Positions 49,285 to 60,757 of a stretch of DNA of 64,000 nucleotides are shown piece after piece. Numbering within the stretch: the stretch's first letter is position 1; each line of letters opens with the position of its first letter. The notes below the pieces were generated by a model. It saw nothing but the letters and a program-made list of their open reading frames with translations, had not been told where the DNA came from and did no database searches. The DNA comes from Steroidobacter gossypii (GTDB taxonomy: Bacteria > Pseudomonadota > Gammaproteobacteria > Steroidobacterales > Steroidobacteraceae): positions 1,240,001 to 1,304,000 of the forward strand of contig NZ_JAEVLS010000001.1 of NCBI RefSeq assembly GCF_016801985.1. The letters run 5' to 3'. The translations under genes were made by a program, and so were the position numbers.

Positions 49285-51393
49285 ATGAACAAACTTTCAG
49301 TGGCCGTTGCCTGCACTCTGGCGCTCGCTTCGGCGGCGCGAGCCCAAGAGAGTGGTGGCGAGGGCGGTACTCTCGAAGAAGTCACAGTGCTGGCCGACCG
49401 CGCCGGGGCGGCGACCAAAACCGACACCCTGCTGGTGGAGATTCCGCAATCCATCAGTGTCGTGACCGCCGAACAGATCATGGAGCGTGGCGCGACGTCC
49501 TACCAGGAGGTGTTTCGCTACTCCGCCGGCGTGGCTACCGAGCTCTCCGGTGGCGATACCCGCTCGGACTATTTCGCGGCGCGTGGCTTCGCGCTGAAGC
49601 AATTCCTGGATGGCCTGAACAAGACGCCCAAGGGTCTGTATGGCTCGACTCAGGAAACGTTCACTCTCGAGCGCGCCGAAGTGCTGCGCGGCCCGTCGGC
49701 AGTGCTCTACGGCGCGGGCAGCTCGGGCGGCTTGCTGAACGCAGTGAGCAAACGTCCGCAATGGGAATTCGGCGGAGAGATCGGTCTGCAAGCCGGCAAC
49801 TGGGATCGTAAACAGCTGCAGGTGGATCTCACCGGGCCGCTGGGCGAGGACTTCGCCGGTCGCTTCGTCGGCGTGCTTCGCGACGGCGATCTGATGTGGG
49901 AAGGACAGGCGAACGACAAGTACGTCGTGATGCCCTCGCTCGCGTGGAAGCCGGGCGAGCAGACCGATATCACCCTGATCGGGCTGTATCAGAAGGAAGA
50001 CATGGGCACGCAGACCTATCTGCCCATGTCCAAGACGCTGCAGGCCAATGCCGACAATCCCAAGATCCCCATCGACTTCTTCGTCGGCGAGCCGGACTTC
50101 AATCACATGGATACCGAGCAGGCGTCGGTCACGCTGCTGGTGAACCATCGCTTCAACGAGCTGGTCGCGGTGAGCAGCAACACCCGCTATCTGAATCAGA
50201 CGGTGGACTACGGCGAGGTGTATCCGACCTTCAACTTCGGCGTCGATACGTTCATCGACCCGGAGCGGACCACGCTGTCGCGCGCGTTCTACTTGCTGGA
50301 CGACTCGTACACCATCGTCAATTCCGACAATCACGCGCAGTTCGACTTCGACACCGGCCCGGTGTCGCACAAGGTGCTGGTCGGCGTGGACTACACGTTG
50401 TTCGAACAGGATCGTCGCGAAGGCTACTCGTGCGTGGTTTTCTACCCTGGCTGCTTCGAAGCGATGACGATTCCGCTGAACGTCTACAACCCCGTCTACG
50501 GGCAGCCGTTCAACTATGGCTATAGCAACGCGTTCGACAGTCGCAGCACGCAGCTGGGCTTCTATCTGCAGGATCAGATGAAACTCGCCGACCGTGTTTC
50601 GTTCGTGTTCGGTGCGCGTCGCGACCGCGCCACGTCCGAAGCCACGTTGAGCCCGAAGGAGACGGTGAATGCGACCACGTTCAAGTTCGGCGTGATCGCC
50701 GAGGTGTTGCCGGGCGTCTCGCCGTTCGCGAGCTACTCGGAGTCGTTCACGCCCATCTTCGGCGGCGACTTTTATGGCAACGCCTACAAGCCGCAGCAAG
50801 GCGAGCAGTACGAAGCCGGCATCAAATGGCAGCCGTTCTCGAACAGCTTGATCACCGCCACTTACTTCGATATCGAGGACAGCAACTTCCTCACCAGCGA
50901 TCCCAGCAACCTGCAGAACTTCATCCAAAGCGGCGTGATCGGCTCCAAGGGCGTCGAACTGGAGGCGCAGGTCAATCTCGCGATGGGCTTGAGCGTGAAC
51001 GCCGCCTGGAGCTACACCAAAGCCGAAGTGCTCGAAGGCACCTCGTCGCATCCCGCCGGCGATCGCATCGAGGATCTGCCGAATCATCTGGCCTCGCTGT
51101 GGCTCAGTCAGATGCTCTACATCAACAACGATCTGACCATGCGTCTGGGCGCGGGCGTGCGGCGCGTCGGCGACAAGCTCGATTACTACCAGATCCAGAA
51201 GACTCCGGCGGTCACGCTGGTGGACGCCAGCGTCGAGGCTACTTACAAGGACTGGAGCCTGCAGATCAATGCGAACAACGTGGCCGACAAGGAGTACTAC
51301 GCCACTTGCGCCGCATGGGCGACGCCGTTCGACGGCATGTGCACGCCGGGCCAGACGCGCAGCATCCTCGGCACCGTGACTCGGAAGTTCTGA
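49285..51393 (+). CDS. TonB-dependent outer-membrane receptor
   Basis: 702 residues from the ATG at 49285, with GGGGA 11 nt before it. The signal peptide is cleaved after ARA (about residue 20); a TonB-box-like EEVTVLA follows, then a plug domain (PQSISVVTAEQIMERG, ERAEVLRGPSAVLYG, GSSGGLLNAVSKRP) and a barrel ending in VTRKF. The overall sequence resembles the siderophore-receptor subgroup. In this operon it more likely brings in the organic substrate of the permease and hydrolases, but iron chelate uptake cannot be excluded. Confidence 0.93.
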   Translation: MNKLSVAVACTLALASAARAQESGGEGGTLEEVTVLADRAGAATKTDTLLVEIPQSISVVTAEQIMERGATSYQEVFRYSAGVATELSGGDTRSDYFAARGFALKQFLDGLNKTPKGLYGSTQETFTLERAEVLRGPSAVLYGAGSSGGLLNAVSKRPQWEFGGEIGLQAGNWDRKQLQVDLTGPLGEDFAGRFVGVLRDGDLMWEGQANDKYVVMPSLAWKPGEQTDITLIGLYQKEDMGTQTYLPMSKTLQANADNPKIPIDFFVGEPDFNHMDTEQASVTLLVNHRFNELVAVSSNTRYLNQTVDYGEVYPTFNFGVDTFIDPERTTLSRAFYLLDDSYTIVNSDNHAQFDFDTGPVSHKVLVGVDYTLFEQDRREGYSCVVFYPGCFEAMTIPLNVYNPVYGQPFNYGYSNAFDSRSTQLGFYLQDQMKLADRVSFVFGARRDRATSEATLSPKETVNATTFKFGVIAEVLPGVSPFASYSESFTPIFGGDFYGNAYKPQQGEQYEAGIKWQPFSNSLITATYFDIEDSNFLTSDPSNLQNFIQSGVIGSKGVELEAQVNLAMGLSVNAAWSYTKAEVLEGTSSHPAGDRIEDLPNHLASLWLSQMLYINNDLTMRLGAGVRRVGDKLDYYQIQKTPAVTLVDASVEATYKDWSLQINANNVADKEYYATCAAWATPFDGMCTPGQTRSILGTVTRKF

Positions 51394-51412
51394 TCTTTCG
51401 GTGGGAAGTTTG

Positions 51413-53212
51413 ATGAAGTCAAAGAACATCGGCGAGCGTCAATCCGGCGCTCGCTTCTCCGGTCGGGCCTCGGCGCGGGTGTTGGTTCTCACGATCGCGG
51501 CGCTCGTGACCGCGTGCGCGAAACAGGAGCCGGCGGCCGAGCCAACTGCGGAGTTGGTGTTCAAGAATGGCAACATCTACACCGTCGATGCCGGGCAACC
51601 CACAGCATCTTCGATCGCAGTTCGCGCCGGCAAGATCGTTGCGCTCGGCGCGGACGGCGACACTGCGGGATTGATCGGTCCGCAAACCAAAGTGGTCGAT
51701 CTGCAAGGCCGGTTCGTGCTGCCGGCATTTCACGATGCGCACGCGCATCCGGTGTGGGGCGGCCTCGGTCAAAGTCAGTGCCCGCTGCACGAAGGCAACT
51801 CCATCGCCGACTATCAGAAGAAGATCGCCGAGTGCGCGGCGGAGCAGCCCGGTTCGGGATGGCTGGTGGGTGTGGGCTGGAAGGACGGTTTGTTTGTTCC
51901 GGAAGGCACGCCCGACAAGAAGCTGCTGGATGCGGTGGTGTCCGATCGCCCGGCGGCATTCACGTCGGTGGGTGGCCACAGCATCTGGGTGAACTCGAAG
52001 GGACTGGAAGCGGCGGGGATCACGCGCGCAACGCCGGATCCCCCCAACGGTCGCATCGATCGTTACAAAAATGGCGAACCCATGGGCTCGTTTCAGGAAG
52101 CCGCCGTCGAGTTGATCCTCGCAAAGCTGCCGCCGCCTTCCGATCAGGCGCGCGAGGATGGTCTGCTTTACGCGCGTGAGTATTTCAACAGCATTGGCAT
52201 CGTCGGTTGGCACGATGCGTTGGTGCCGATCACCAGCGAAGAGCCCGGGCAGGCCATTCCGCCCGGCGTTCCGCAGACGTACGCCAGTCTGGCCAGCAAG
52301 GGCGAGCTCAAAGGTCACGTGCGCCTGGCGCTGGGTTGGGACAAGAAACGCGGCGTCGAACAGATTCCAGACCTGGTCGCAGCCGCGCAAAAGCTGGCCG
52401 AAGCGGGCGTCGAAGCCAGGTCGGTGAAGTTTTTGTTGGACGGCGTTCCGGCGCAGCGCACGGCGGCGCTCATCGAGCCTTATTCAGACATGCCGGGCTT
52501 CACGGGCGACCTGCACATGGAGCCGGCGCTGCTCGAAGACGCGGTGACTCGTCTGGACGCCGAAGGTTTCCAAGTTCACATTCATGCCATCGGCGATCGC
52601 GCCGTGCGTACTGCGCTCGATGCGTACGCCAAAGCGCGCGAGCGTAACGGCAACAAAGATCATCGGCATCTGCTGTCGCACGTCAATTTGATTTCGACGG
52701 CGGATCTGCCGAGGTTTCGTGAGCTGGGCGTGGTGGTGGTGTTCCAGCCGCTGTGGGCCTGCCTGGATGAATACATGGTCATGGTTGGCAGACGCGTCGG
52801 GCAGGAGCGGCTCGATCGCACCTATCCGACGGCTTCTTTGCTGAAGGCCGGCGGCCGGGTGGCGTATGGTTCCGATTGGCCGGTCGCCTCCGCCAATCCC
52901 TTCGAAGGCATCGAAGTGGCCCTCTCGCGTCGTTTCCCCGGTGCGACCGAGGGCGACCGCCTGGCGCCCGGCGAAGCCATCGAACTCGCTCGCGCCATCG
53001 AGAACTACACGCTGCATTCGGCCTACGCCTCGCACCTCGACGATCGCAGCGGCTCGCTGGTGGTGGGCAAGAGCGCCGACCTGGTGGTGCTCGACCGCGA
53101 CCTGTTCAAGATCCCGGTGCACGAAATCTCCAAGACCAAGGTGCTGCTGACGTTGTTCGCCGGCGAAGCGGTCCATGGCGATTTCGCTGCTGTAAGCGCC
53201 GCGAGCGAGTGA
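51413..53212 (+). CDS. YtcJ-like amidohydrolase, predicted lipoprotein
   Basis: 599 residues from the ATG at 51413 with a GGGAAG site. A signal with a lipobox (LVTAC, Cys35) predicts a lipid-anchored periplasmic or outer-membrane location. The amidohydrolase_3 domain has the metal motif HDAHAHP, GGHSIWVNS, HIHAIGDRA, a SHVNLI strand and the Asp in GSDWPV. Such enzymes hydrolyse amides or deaminate ring compounds. It is the last gene of the operon, 19 bp after the receptor, so hydrolysis may happen just inside the outer membrane before import. Confidence 0.9.
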   Translation: MKSKNIGERQSGARFSGRASARVLVLTIAALVTACAKQEPAAEPTAELVFKNGNIYTVDAGQPTASSIAVRAGKIVALGADGDTAGLIGPQTKVVDLQGRFVLPAFHDAHAHPVWGGLGQSQCPLHEGNSIADYQKKIAECAAEQPGSGWLVGVGWKDGLFVPEGTPDKKLLDAVVSDRPAAFTSVGGHSIWVNSKGLEAAGITRATPDPPNGRIDRYKNGEPMGSFQEAAVELILAKLPPPSDQAREDGLLYAREYFNSIGIVGWHDALVPITSEEPGQAIPPGVPQTYASLASKGELKGHVRLALGWDKKRGVEQIPDLVAAAQKLAEAGVEARSVKFLLDGVPAQRTAALIEPYSDMPGFTGDLHMEPALLEDAVTRLDAEGFQVHIHAIGDRAVRTALDAYAKARERNGNKDHRHLLSHVNLISTADLPRFRELGVVVVFQPLWACLDEYMVMVGRRVGQERLDRTYPTASLLKAGGRVAYGSDWPVASANPFEGIEVALSRRFPGATEGDRLAPGEAIELARAIENYTLHSAYASHLDDRSGSLVVGKSADLVVLDRDLFKIPVHEISKTKVLLTLFAGEAVHGDFAAVSAASE

Positions 53213-53310
53213 TTGGGTAACTGGATCCTGACAGGGCGACCGGGCGGGCGTTTGGGTCCGCGATGGGCCATAATGCGACATTTCGGCCACCCCTGTTTCG
53301 GGCCCCTGTC

Positions 53311-53793
53311 ATGCAAATCACCAAAGACGCTGTCGCACTGATCCACTACACGCTGACCGACGATGCCGGAGCGACCATCGACAGCTCCGCCGGGGGGGAG
53401 CCGCTTGCCTACATCCACGGCAATGGCAACCTGATCCCGGGCCTGGAGCGCGAACTGGAAGGCAAAGGCGAGGGCGACAAGCTCGACGTGAAAATCACAC
53501 CGGCCGACGGCTACGGCGAGTTCGACAAGGCGCTCATCCAGCAGGTGCCCCGCCGTGCGCTCAAGGGCGTAGGCAATCTGCATGTCGGCATGCAGTTACA
53601 TGCACAGTCCGAGCACGGTGTGCGAGCCGTGACCATCACTCACCTTCAGGGCGACATGGTGACGCTGGACGGCAATCATCCGCTCGCCGGCAAGAACCTG
53701 AACTTCAAAGTCGAAATTGTCGGCGTCCGCGCCGCCACCGAAGAAGAGTTGGCGCACGGCCACGTACATGGCCCGGGCGGCCATCACCACTGA
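53311..53793 (+). CDS. slyD: FKBP-type peptidyl-prolyl isomerase SlyD
   Basis: 160 residues from the ATG at 53311. FKBP halves (ITKDAVALIHYTLTDDAG, PLAYIHGNGNLIPGLERELE, DGNHPLAGKNLNFKVEIV) surround an insert-in-flap chaperone domain. The C terminus is His-rich (HGHVHGPGGHHH), so it may bind nickel, though this tail is shorter than in E. coli. It assists folding and metal delivery in the cytoplasm. Its link to the preceding operon is only positional (98-bp gap). Confidence 0.95.
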   Translation: MQITKDAVALIHYTLTDDAGATIDSSAGGEPLAYIHGNGNLIPGLERELEGKGEGDKLDVKITPADGYGEFDKALIQQVPRRALKGVGNLHVGMQLHAQSEHGVRAVTITHLQGDMVTLDGNHPLAGKNLNFKVEIVGVRAATEEELAHGHVHGPGGHHH

Positions 53794-53973
53794 TCCATTC
53801 CTGAAACGATCTCTCGTCGCGCGCACCATTGTCGTGCGCCCGGCGGAGCATCGTGCATCGTTGGATCGCGACTTTCCGACATTTCGCGGTCATATCCGCT
53901 CCGTAGAATGAGTTCGCTTCGCTGGCACACTCCGTGCTTGCTCACGATGTGATACACGTTGCAGGAGCTGTCG

Positions 53974-54300
53974 ATGGAATTCACCCCTGACACCTCACCT
54001 CCGAAGCGCACTCGCGCCAAGCCCAAAATCGCCGCGGGCGTGACTGCCCAGACTCCATCCGCGGTAGTGAAAAAACCTCGCGCACCTCGTAAAACGCCGA
54101 CAAGCAAAACGGCGCCGGCTGCACCCGCTACCGAAGTGCAGGTGGTGGCGGCCACCCTGGATCCGACGCGCGAAGATGTGGGCACGATGATCGCGACCGC
54201 CGCCTACTATCTGGCCGCAGCCCGCAATTTTTCCCCAGGCCACGAGTTGGACGATTGGTTGGAAGCCGAGCGTGCTATTCACGCCAAGCTGTACGGCTGA
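53974..54300 (+). CDS. DUF2934 protein with basic N-terminal tail
   Basis: 108 residues from the ATG at 53974. The first 60 residues are Lys/Arg/Ala/Pro/Thr-rich and probably disordered (KRTRAKPKIAAG, KKPRAPRKTPTSK), like a histone H1-type tail. The C-terminal 40 residues (MIATAAYYLAAARNFSPGHE, then DDWLEAERAI) are a DUF2934 domain. Function unknown; the basic tail could bind nucleic acid. It precedes a CBS protein by 71 bp. Confidence 0.8.
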   Translation: MEFTPDTSPPKRTRAKPKIAAGVTAQTPSAVVKKPRAPRKTPTSKTAPAAPATEVQVVAATLDPTREDVGTMIATAAYYLAAARNFSPGHELDDWLEAERAIHAKLYG

Positions 54301-54371
54301 CGACAGCACGCATTTCATCGCAGCAGAGTTTGGGAGTAGGCTGGTCCTCGCTTCAAAGAAGGAGGGCCACA

Positions 54372-54800
54372 ATGCTTCGCGTCAGTTACGTGCTTGCCTT
54401 CAAGAACAAAGAGGTCTGGACCATCGGGCCGGAAGAGCCGGTGCTCGCAGCCATTCAGATCATGGCCGACAAGCACATCGGCGCACTGCCGGTGATGCGA
54501 GATCAGGAGCTGGTCGGCATCGTTTCGGAGCGCGACTACGCACGTAAGGTGATCCTGCTCGGGCGTTCCAGCTCCGACACGCCGGTGTGGCAGATCATGT
54601 CGTCCCCCGTGAAGACCGTCTCGCCCGATGAGGCCGTGCATCGATGCATGGAGCTGATGACCGAGCATCGCATCCGCCACCTGCCCGTGCTCGAGAAGAA
54701 TCGCCTGGTAGGGATGATCTCCATCGGGGATCTGGTGAAGGCGGTGATCGAGGAGCAGCAGCAAACGATCACTCAGCTGGAACGTTACATCGCCGGCTGA
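54372..54800 (+). CDS. Two-CBS-domain protein
   Basis: 142 residues after a strong AAGGAGGG site. Two CBS motifs: PEEPVLAAIQIMADKHIGAL with GIVSERDYARKV, and SPDEAVHRCMELMTEHRIRH with GMISIGDLVKAVI. Stand-alone CBS pairs bind adenine nucleotides and act as energy or stress sensors. The C terminus is a short helix (EEQQQTITQLERYIAG). No partner enzyme is adjacent. Confidence 0.92.
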   Translation: MLRVSYVLAFKNKEVWTIGPEEPVLAAIQIMADKHIGALPVMRDQELVGIVSERDYARKVILLGRSSSDTPVWQIMSSPVKTVSPDEAVHRCMELMTEHRIRHLPVLEKNRLVGMISIGDLVKAVIEEQQQTITQLERYIAG

Positions 54801-54820
54801 TTTGCTCTCGGCCCGCCCGG

Positions 54821-54852
54821 ACCCACCCCTGAACTCGGGGTTCGGGGTGGGT
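54821..54852. terminator. Stem-loop between the convergent CBS and leuA genes
   Basis: ACCCACCCC (54821-54829) pairs with GGGGTGGGT (54844-54852), and GAAC / GTTC can extend the stem inward. It lies 20 bp after the CBS stop and 13 bp after the leuA stop on the other strand, so it can serve both. A strong T-run is lacking. Confidence 0.7.
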
Positions 54853-54865
54853 GTTCGCGGCGAAA

Positions 54866-56674
<1,809 letters not shown>

Positions 56675-56737
56675 TTATTTTTAGCGCCGTTCCCAGATCC
56701 CATTTCAGGGGGGAGGCGGGAGGGTGAAGTTGTGCGT

Positions 56738-56824
56738 CTAGCGACGCAGGTGCAGGCGCGCACGCAGCAGCCCACTGCCATGGGGGGGCAGAGCAGACAT
56801 TTGCTGGTTCGTACGCATGTGCAT
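56738..56824 (-). CDS. Possible Leu-containing leader peptide upstream of leuA
   Basis: A 28-codon frame (ATG at 56824, alternative ATG 56818) ends in LLRARLHLRR followed by TAG, 174 bp before leuA. Leu is enriched at its end (four of the last ten residues, all CTG), as in attenuator peptides. I do not see a convincing terminator with a T-run between it and leuA, and no strong ribosome site. The rest of the 370-bp gap holds no other feature I can name. Confidence 0.3.
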   Translation of the reverse strand: MHMRTNQQMSALPPHGSGLLRARLHLRR

Positions 56825-56933
56825 GAATCTAGCAGGGCCTGTTTGCGAAACGCAAGGAGTTCCTGCGGCATTCCGGTATGACCGCGCAGGCCAGGTAGGG
56901 GAACTGCTCCCCTGAGCCCAGGGTTGGTTCGGT

Positions 56934-57491
56934 ATGGTGCAACGGATCAACCTCGGATCTTGCCGCTGGAGCGCGGCCTGCCTGACCGCGATGCTGGCCT
57001 GGTTCGCGCCAGTCGCAGCGGCGCAGGGGTCGCTGTTCCAGATCGTATGGGTGGTGATCGGCGAGGCCTCCAGCGCGACCGACCAGCAGCCGGCAAAAGC
57101 CGGCCGACAATTGTTCACGGCCTCCGATCTGGTCTCCGCCAGTCTCGCCGACGTCACGGTGGAGCAGGTCGAGGTCGGGCCAGTCATTAAGCAGCTGGCG
57201 ATCGGCGAGCGTCTGTGTCTGACCGAGATGAGCATTCGCACCACCGGGCCAGGCAAGGAGCCGGTCGGCGGCGCGCCGCTATCGATCTCGGTGCGTCAAG
57301 ATCATAAGCAACGATTGGGCCTGAAGCGCTCCAAGCGCAATATCTGTTTGCAACCTACGGAAGGCGGGGAATATCCCGTGCGGCTCACCAGCATGTTGCC
57401 GGCGCGCGATGGCACGATGCGCGGCGCCCAAGTGTACATACGAGTCGGCGGAGACAAATCAACAGACGCCAGCGCTGCTGACGTTCCCTGA
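56934..57491 (+). CDS. Unrecognised exported protein
   Basis: 185 residues. It has a signal peptide (about 1-31, hydrophobic core CLTAMLAWFAPVAAA, cleavage near AAAQG). The mature part is soluble and beta-rich with two Cys residues (LCLTEM, NICLQP) that could form a disulfide. No family recognised. It is divergent from leuA. The start ATG lacks a clear ribosome site, so some uncertainty about the exact start remains. Confidence 0.65.
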   Translation: MVQRINLGSCRWSAACLTAMLAWFAPVAAAQGSLFQIVWVVIGEASSATDQQPAKAGRQLFTASDLVSASLADVTVEQVEVGPVIKQLAIGERLCLTEMSIRTTGPGKEPVGGAPLSISVRQDHKQRLGLKRSKRNICLQPTEGGEYPVRLTSMLPARDGTMRGAQVYIRVGGDKSTDASAADVP

Positions 57492-57739
57492 CGCACGTCG
57501 TTCTCCGACAGGAAGTCGCAAAAAGCAAACATTGGCCTTTCGGGCCGACGCTGGATTTCACGCGTTCTTCACGCGCTCGCTCACCTTGTCGTCACGAGCC
57601 AGGCGCAAAGTCCCCCACATGAAAAACAAGCCCTCACTGCACGACTGCATCGCCGCGCTCAACCCCCAGATCGACGCGGGGTTGCTGTCGCGCAGCTGGG
57701 AACGTTCGGGAAAAACTTTGCAACTCTGGAGTACCACAC

Positions 57740-57931
57740 GTGAACATCCATACCCGGCTCGTCGGCGCATTCGACGCAATCATCATGTTGCTATGGGGAG
57801 CCGTGACCATCGCCATGATGATGGCGCTGCTCGACCCTTCTTTCAGCCGGTCTGAATTGCTGAGCAAGCGCGGCACGGTGGCGATTCAGCAGCTCGCGTT
57901 GAACGCCACGACCAGCGTGCACCAGCTTTAA
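57740..57931 (+). CDS. Possible small single-TM protein
   Basis: 63 residues from a GTG start with GGAG 11 nt upstream. One hydrophobic helix (FDAIIMLLWGAVTIAMMMAL) and a polar tail. It overlaps another possible frame (57619-57855) that looks like a shadow because of its Arg/His-rich composition. Convergent with cysQ, 21 bp away. Weak evidence; no homologue recognised. Confidence 0.4.
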   Translation: MNIHTRLVGAFDAIIMLLWGAVTIAMMMALLDPSFSRSELLSKRGTVAIQQLALNATTSVHQL

Positions 57932-57952
57932 CGACACGCCCGGTCGACGTCT

Positions 57953-58750
<798 letters not shown>

Positions 58751-58763
58751 CACGCGAGTTTCC

Positions 58764-60689
58764 CTACAAGCCGGACAATTCGTCCGCCGGATACAGCATA
58801 CCCGCGTCGCGCAGCTGATTCATGATGTGCTCGGCGGCCGCTTCCGGAGAAACCAGCGCCGTGCGCAAGTGAATCTCGGGATTCTCCGGCGCCTCGTAGG
58901 GCGAATCGATGCCGGTGAAGTTCTGCAGCTCGCCGCGCCGCGCCTTTTTGTACAGACCCTTCGGATCGCGCTTCTCGGCTTCTGCGAGCGGCGTGTCGAC
59001 GAACACTTCGAAGAATTCTCCCGGCTGCATCAGATCGCGCGCCAGACGACGCTCGGAGCGGAATGGAGAAATGAACGACACCAGCACGATCAGACCCGCG
59101 TCCACCATGAGCTTGGAGACTTCGGCGACGCGACGGATGTTTTCGACACGGTCCGCATCGGTGAAGCCCAGATCCTTGTTCAGACCATGACGCACGTTGT
59201 CGCCGTCGAGCGTGTACGTGTGCCGGCCCAGCGAGTGCAGACGCTTCTCGACCAGGTTGGCGACGGTTGATTTACCCGCGCCAGACAAGCCGGTGAACCA
59301 CAGCACGCAAGCGCGCTGACCCTTCAGCGCGGCGCGCGCCGCTTTGTTCACATCGAGCGCTTGCCAATGGATGTTTTCAGCTCGGCGCAGCGCGAAGCTC
59401 AGCAGGCCCGCGCCGACGGTGTCGTTGGTCACCTTGTCGATCAAGATGAAGCCGCCGGTCTCGCGATTCTCCGTGTACGGATCGAAGGGCACCGGGCGGT
59501 CCAGGCTCAGATTGCACACGCCGATCTCGTTGAGCTCCAGCTGCTTGGCGGCCAGGTGCTCCAGGGTGTTGACGTTCACCTTGTACTTCGGCGCGGTGAT
59601 GCTGCCAGTGACGGTGCGCGAGCCGAGCTTGATCAGATAGGGCCGGCCGGGAAGCATCGGCTCGTCGTGCATCCAGATGATGGTCGACTGGAATTGATCG
59701 GCGACCGTCGGCGGCGAATCGGCGGTGGCAATCACGTCGCCACGGCTGATATCGACTTCGTCGGTCAACGTCAGCGTGATCGATTGTCCGGCGACGGCCT
59801 GTTCCAGATCGCCACCATGCGCGACGATGCGCGCGACCTTGCTGGTGCGACCTGACGGCAGCACGCGAATCGTGTCGCCCTTGCGAATCACGCCGCTGGC
59901 GATGGTGCCCGCGAAGCCGCGGAAATCCTGATTGGGACGATTCACCCACTGCACGGGCAGGCGGAACGGCCGCTGTTGCAAGTCGTCTTCGATCTCGACG
60001 GTCTCGAGATAGGACATCAGGGTCGGACCTGCATGCCAAGGCGTATTGGCGCTTGGCTCGAGCATGTTGTCGCCGCGCAAGGCCGACAGCGGCACGGGCA
60101 CGATGTTCTCGAGGCCGATCTGCGCGGCGAAGTCGCGATACTCGGCGACGATGGTGTCGAAGATCTGCTGCGAGTAGCCGACCAGGTCCATCTTGTTGAT
60201 GGCCAGCACGACGTGCTTGATGCCGAGCAGAGACACGATGTAGCTGTGTCGGCGCGTTTGCGTCAGCACGCCTTTGCGCGCGTCGATCAGAATGACCGCG
60301 ACGTCGGCGGTCGACGCGCCGGTCACCATGTTGCGCGTGTACTGCTCGTGGCCAGGCGTGTCGGCGACGATGAACTTGCGTCGGTCCGTCGAGAAGAAAC
60401 GATACGCGACGTCGATGGTGATGCCCTGCTCGCGCTCGGCCGCCAGGCCATCGACCAGCAAGGCGAAATCCAGCTCGCCGCCCTGCGTGCCGACCTTCTT
60501 GGAGTCGGCTTCCAGCGCCATCAGCTGGTCCTCGAAAATCATCTTGGATTCGTACAGCAGCCGGCCGATCAGGGTCGACTTGCCGTCATCGACGCTGCCG
60601 CAGGTGATGAACCGCAGCAGGCTCTTGTGCTCGTGGGACTTCAGGTAGGCCTGAATGTCGGTAGCGATGAGATCTGATTTATGGGCCAT
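58764..60689 (-). CDS. cysNC: Sulfate adenylyltransferase GTPase subunit fused to APS kinase (CysNC)
   Basis: 641 residues. The N-terminal half is CysN: GTPase P-loop [28 protein letters not shown], then two beta-barrel domains. The C-terminal 185 residues are APS kinase (CysC) with P-loop GLSGAGKST (near residue 470), [11 protein letters not shown] and the active-site region [11 protein letters not shown]. The fusion couples APS formation to its phosphorylation to PAPS. It follows cysD after a spacer with 7-bp tandem repeats. Confidence 0.98.
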   Translation of the reverse strand: MAHKSDLIATDIQAYLKSHEHKSLLRFITCGSVDDGKSTLIGRLLYESKMIFEDQLMALEADSKKVGTQGGELDFALLVDGLAAEREQGITIDVAYRFFSTDRRKFIVADTPGHEQYTRNMVTGASTADVAVILIDARKGVLTQTRRHSYIVSLLGIKHVVLAINKMDLVGYSQQIFDTIVAEYRDFAAQIGLENIVPVPLSALRGDNMLEPSANTPWHAGPTLMSYLETVEIEDDLQQRPFRLPVQWVNRPNQDFRGFAGTIASGVIRKGDTIRVLPSGRTSKVARIVAHGGDLEQAVAGQSITLTLTDEVDISRGDVIATADSPPTVADQFQSTIIWMHDEPMLPGRPYLIKLGSRTVTGSITAPKYKVNVNTLEHLAAKQLELNEIGVCNLSLDRPVPFDPYTENRETGGFILIDKVTNDTVGAGLLSFALRRAENIHWQALDVNKAARAALKGQRACVLWFTGLSGAGKSTVANLVEKRLHSLGRHTYTLDGDNVRHGLNKDLGFTDADRVENIRRVAEVSKLMVDAGLIVLVSFISPFRSERRLARDLMQPGEFFEVFVDTPLAEAEKRDPKGLYKKARRGELQNFTGIDSPYEAPENPEIHLRTALVSPEAAAEHIMNQLRDAGMLYPADELSGL

Positions 60690-60724
60690 GATTTATCTAC
60701 CGAAGTCGCGGCCGGCGTCTCTGA

Positions 60725-60752
60725 CCAGTCAGTAGTCAGTAGTCACCAGTCA
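60725..60752. repeat. 7-bp tandem repeat in the cysD-cysNC spacer
   Basis: Four exact-register 7-bp units in + orientation: CCAGTCA, GTAGTCA, GTAGTCA, CCAGTCA. They fill 28 of the 68 bp between the genes and start 35 bp before the cysNC ATG on the coding (minus) strand. Confidence 0.85.
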
Positions 60753-60757
60753 CTTCC

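Noticed and set aside
46948-51429. Minus-strand frames of 688 and 710 codons across DUF917, the permease and the TonB receptor
   Set aside because: Low-complexity His/Arg/Gln composition and no domains; they oppose well-formed genes.
57619-57855. A frame starting MKNKPSLHDC that overlaps the small membrane protein at 57740
   Set aside because: Its second half is Arg/His-rich like an out-of-frame reading, and its ATG lacks a ribosome site; the overlapping hydrophobic frame looks more natural.
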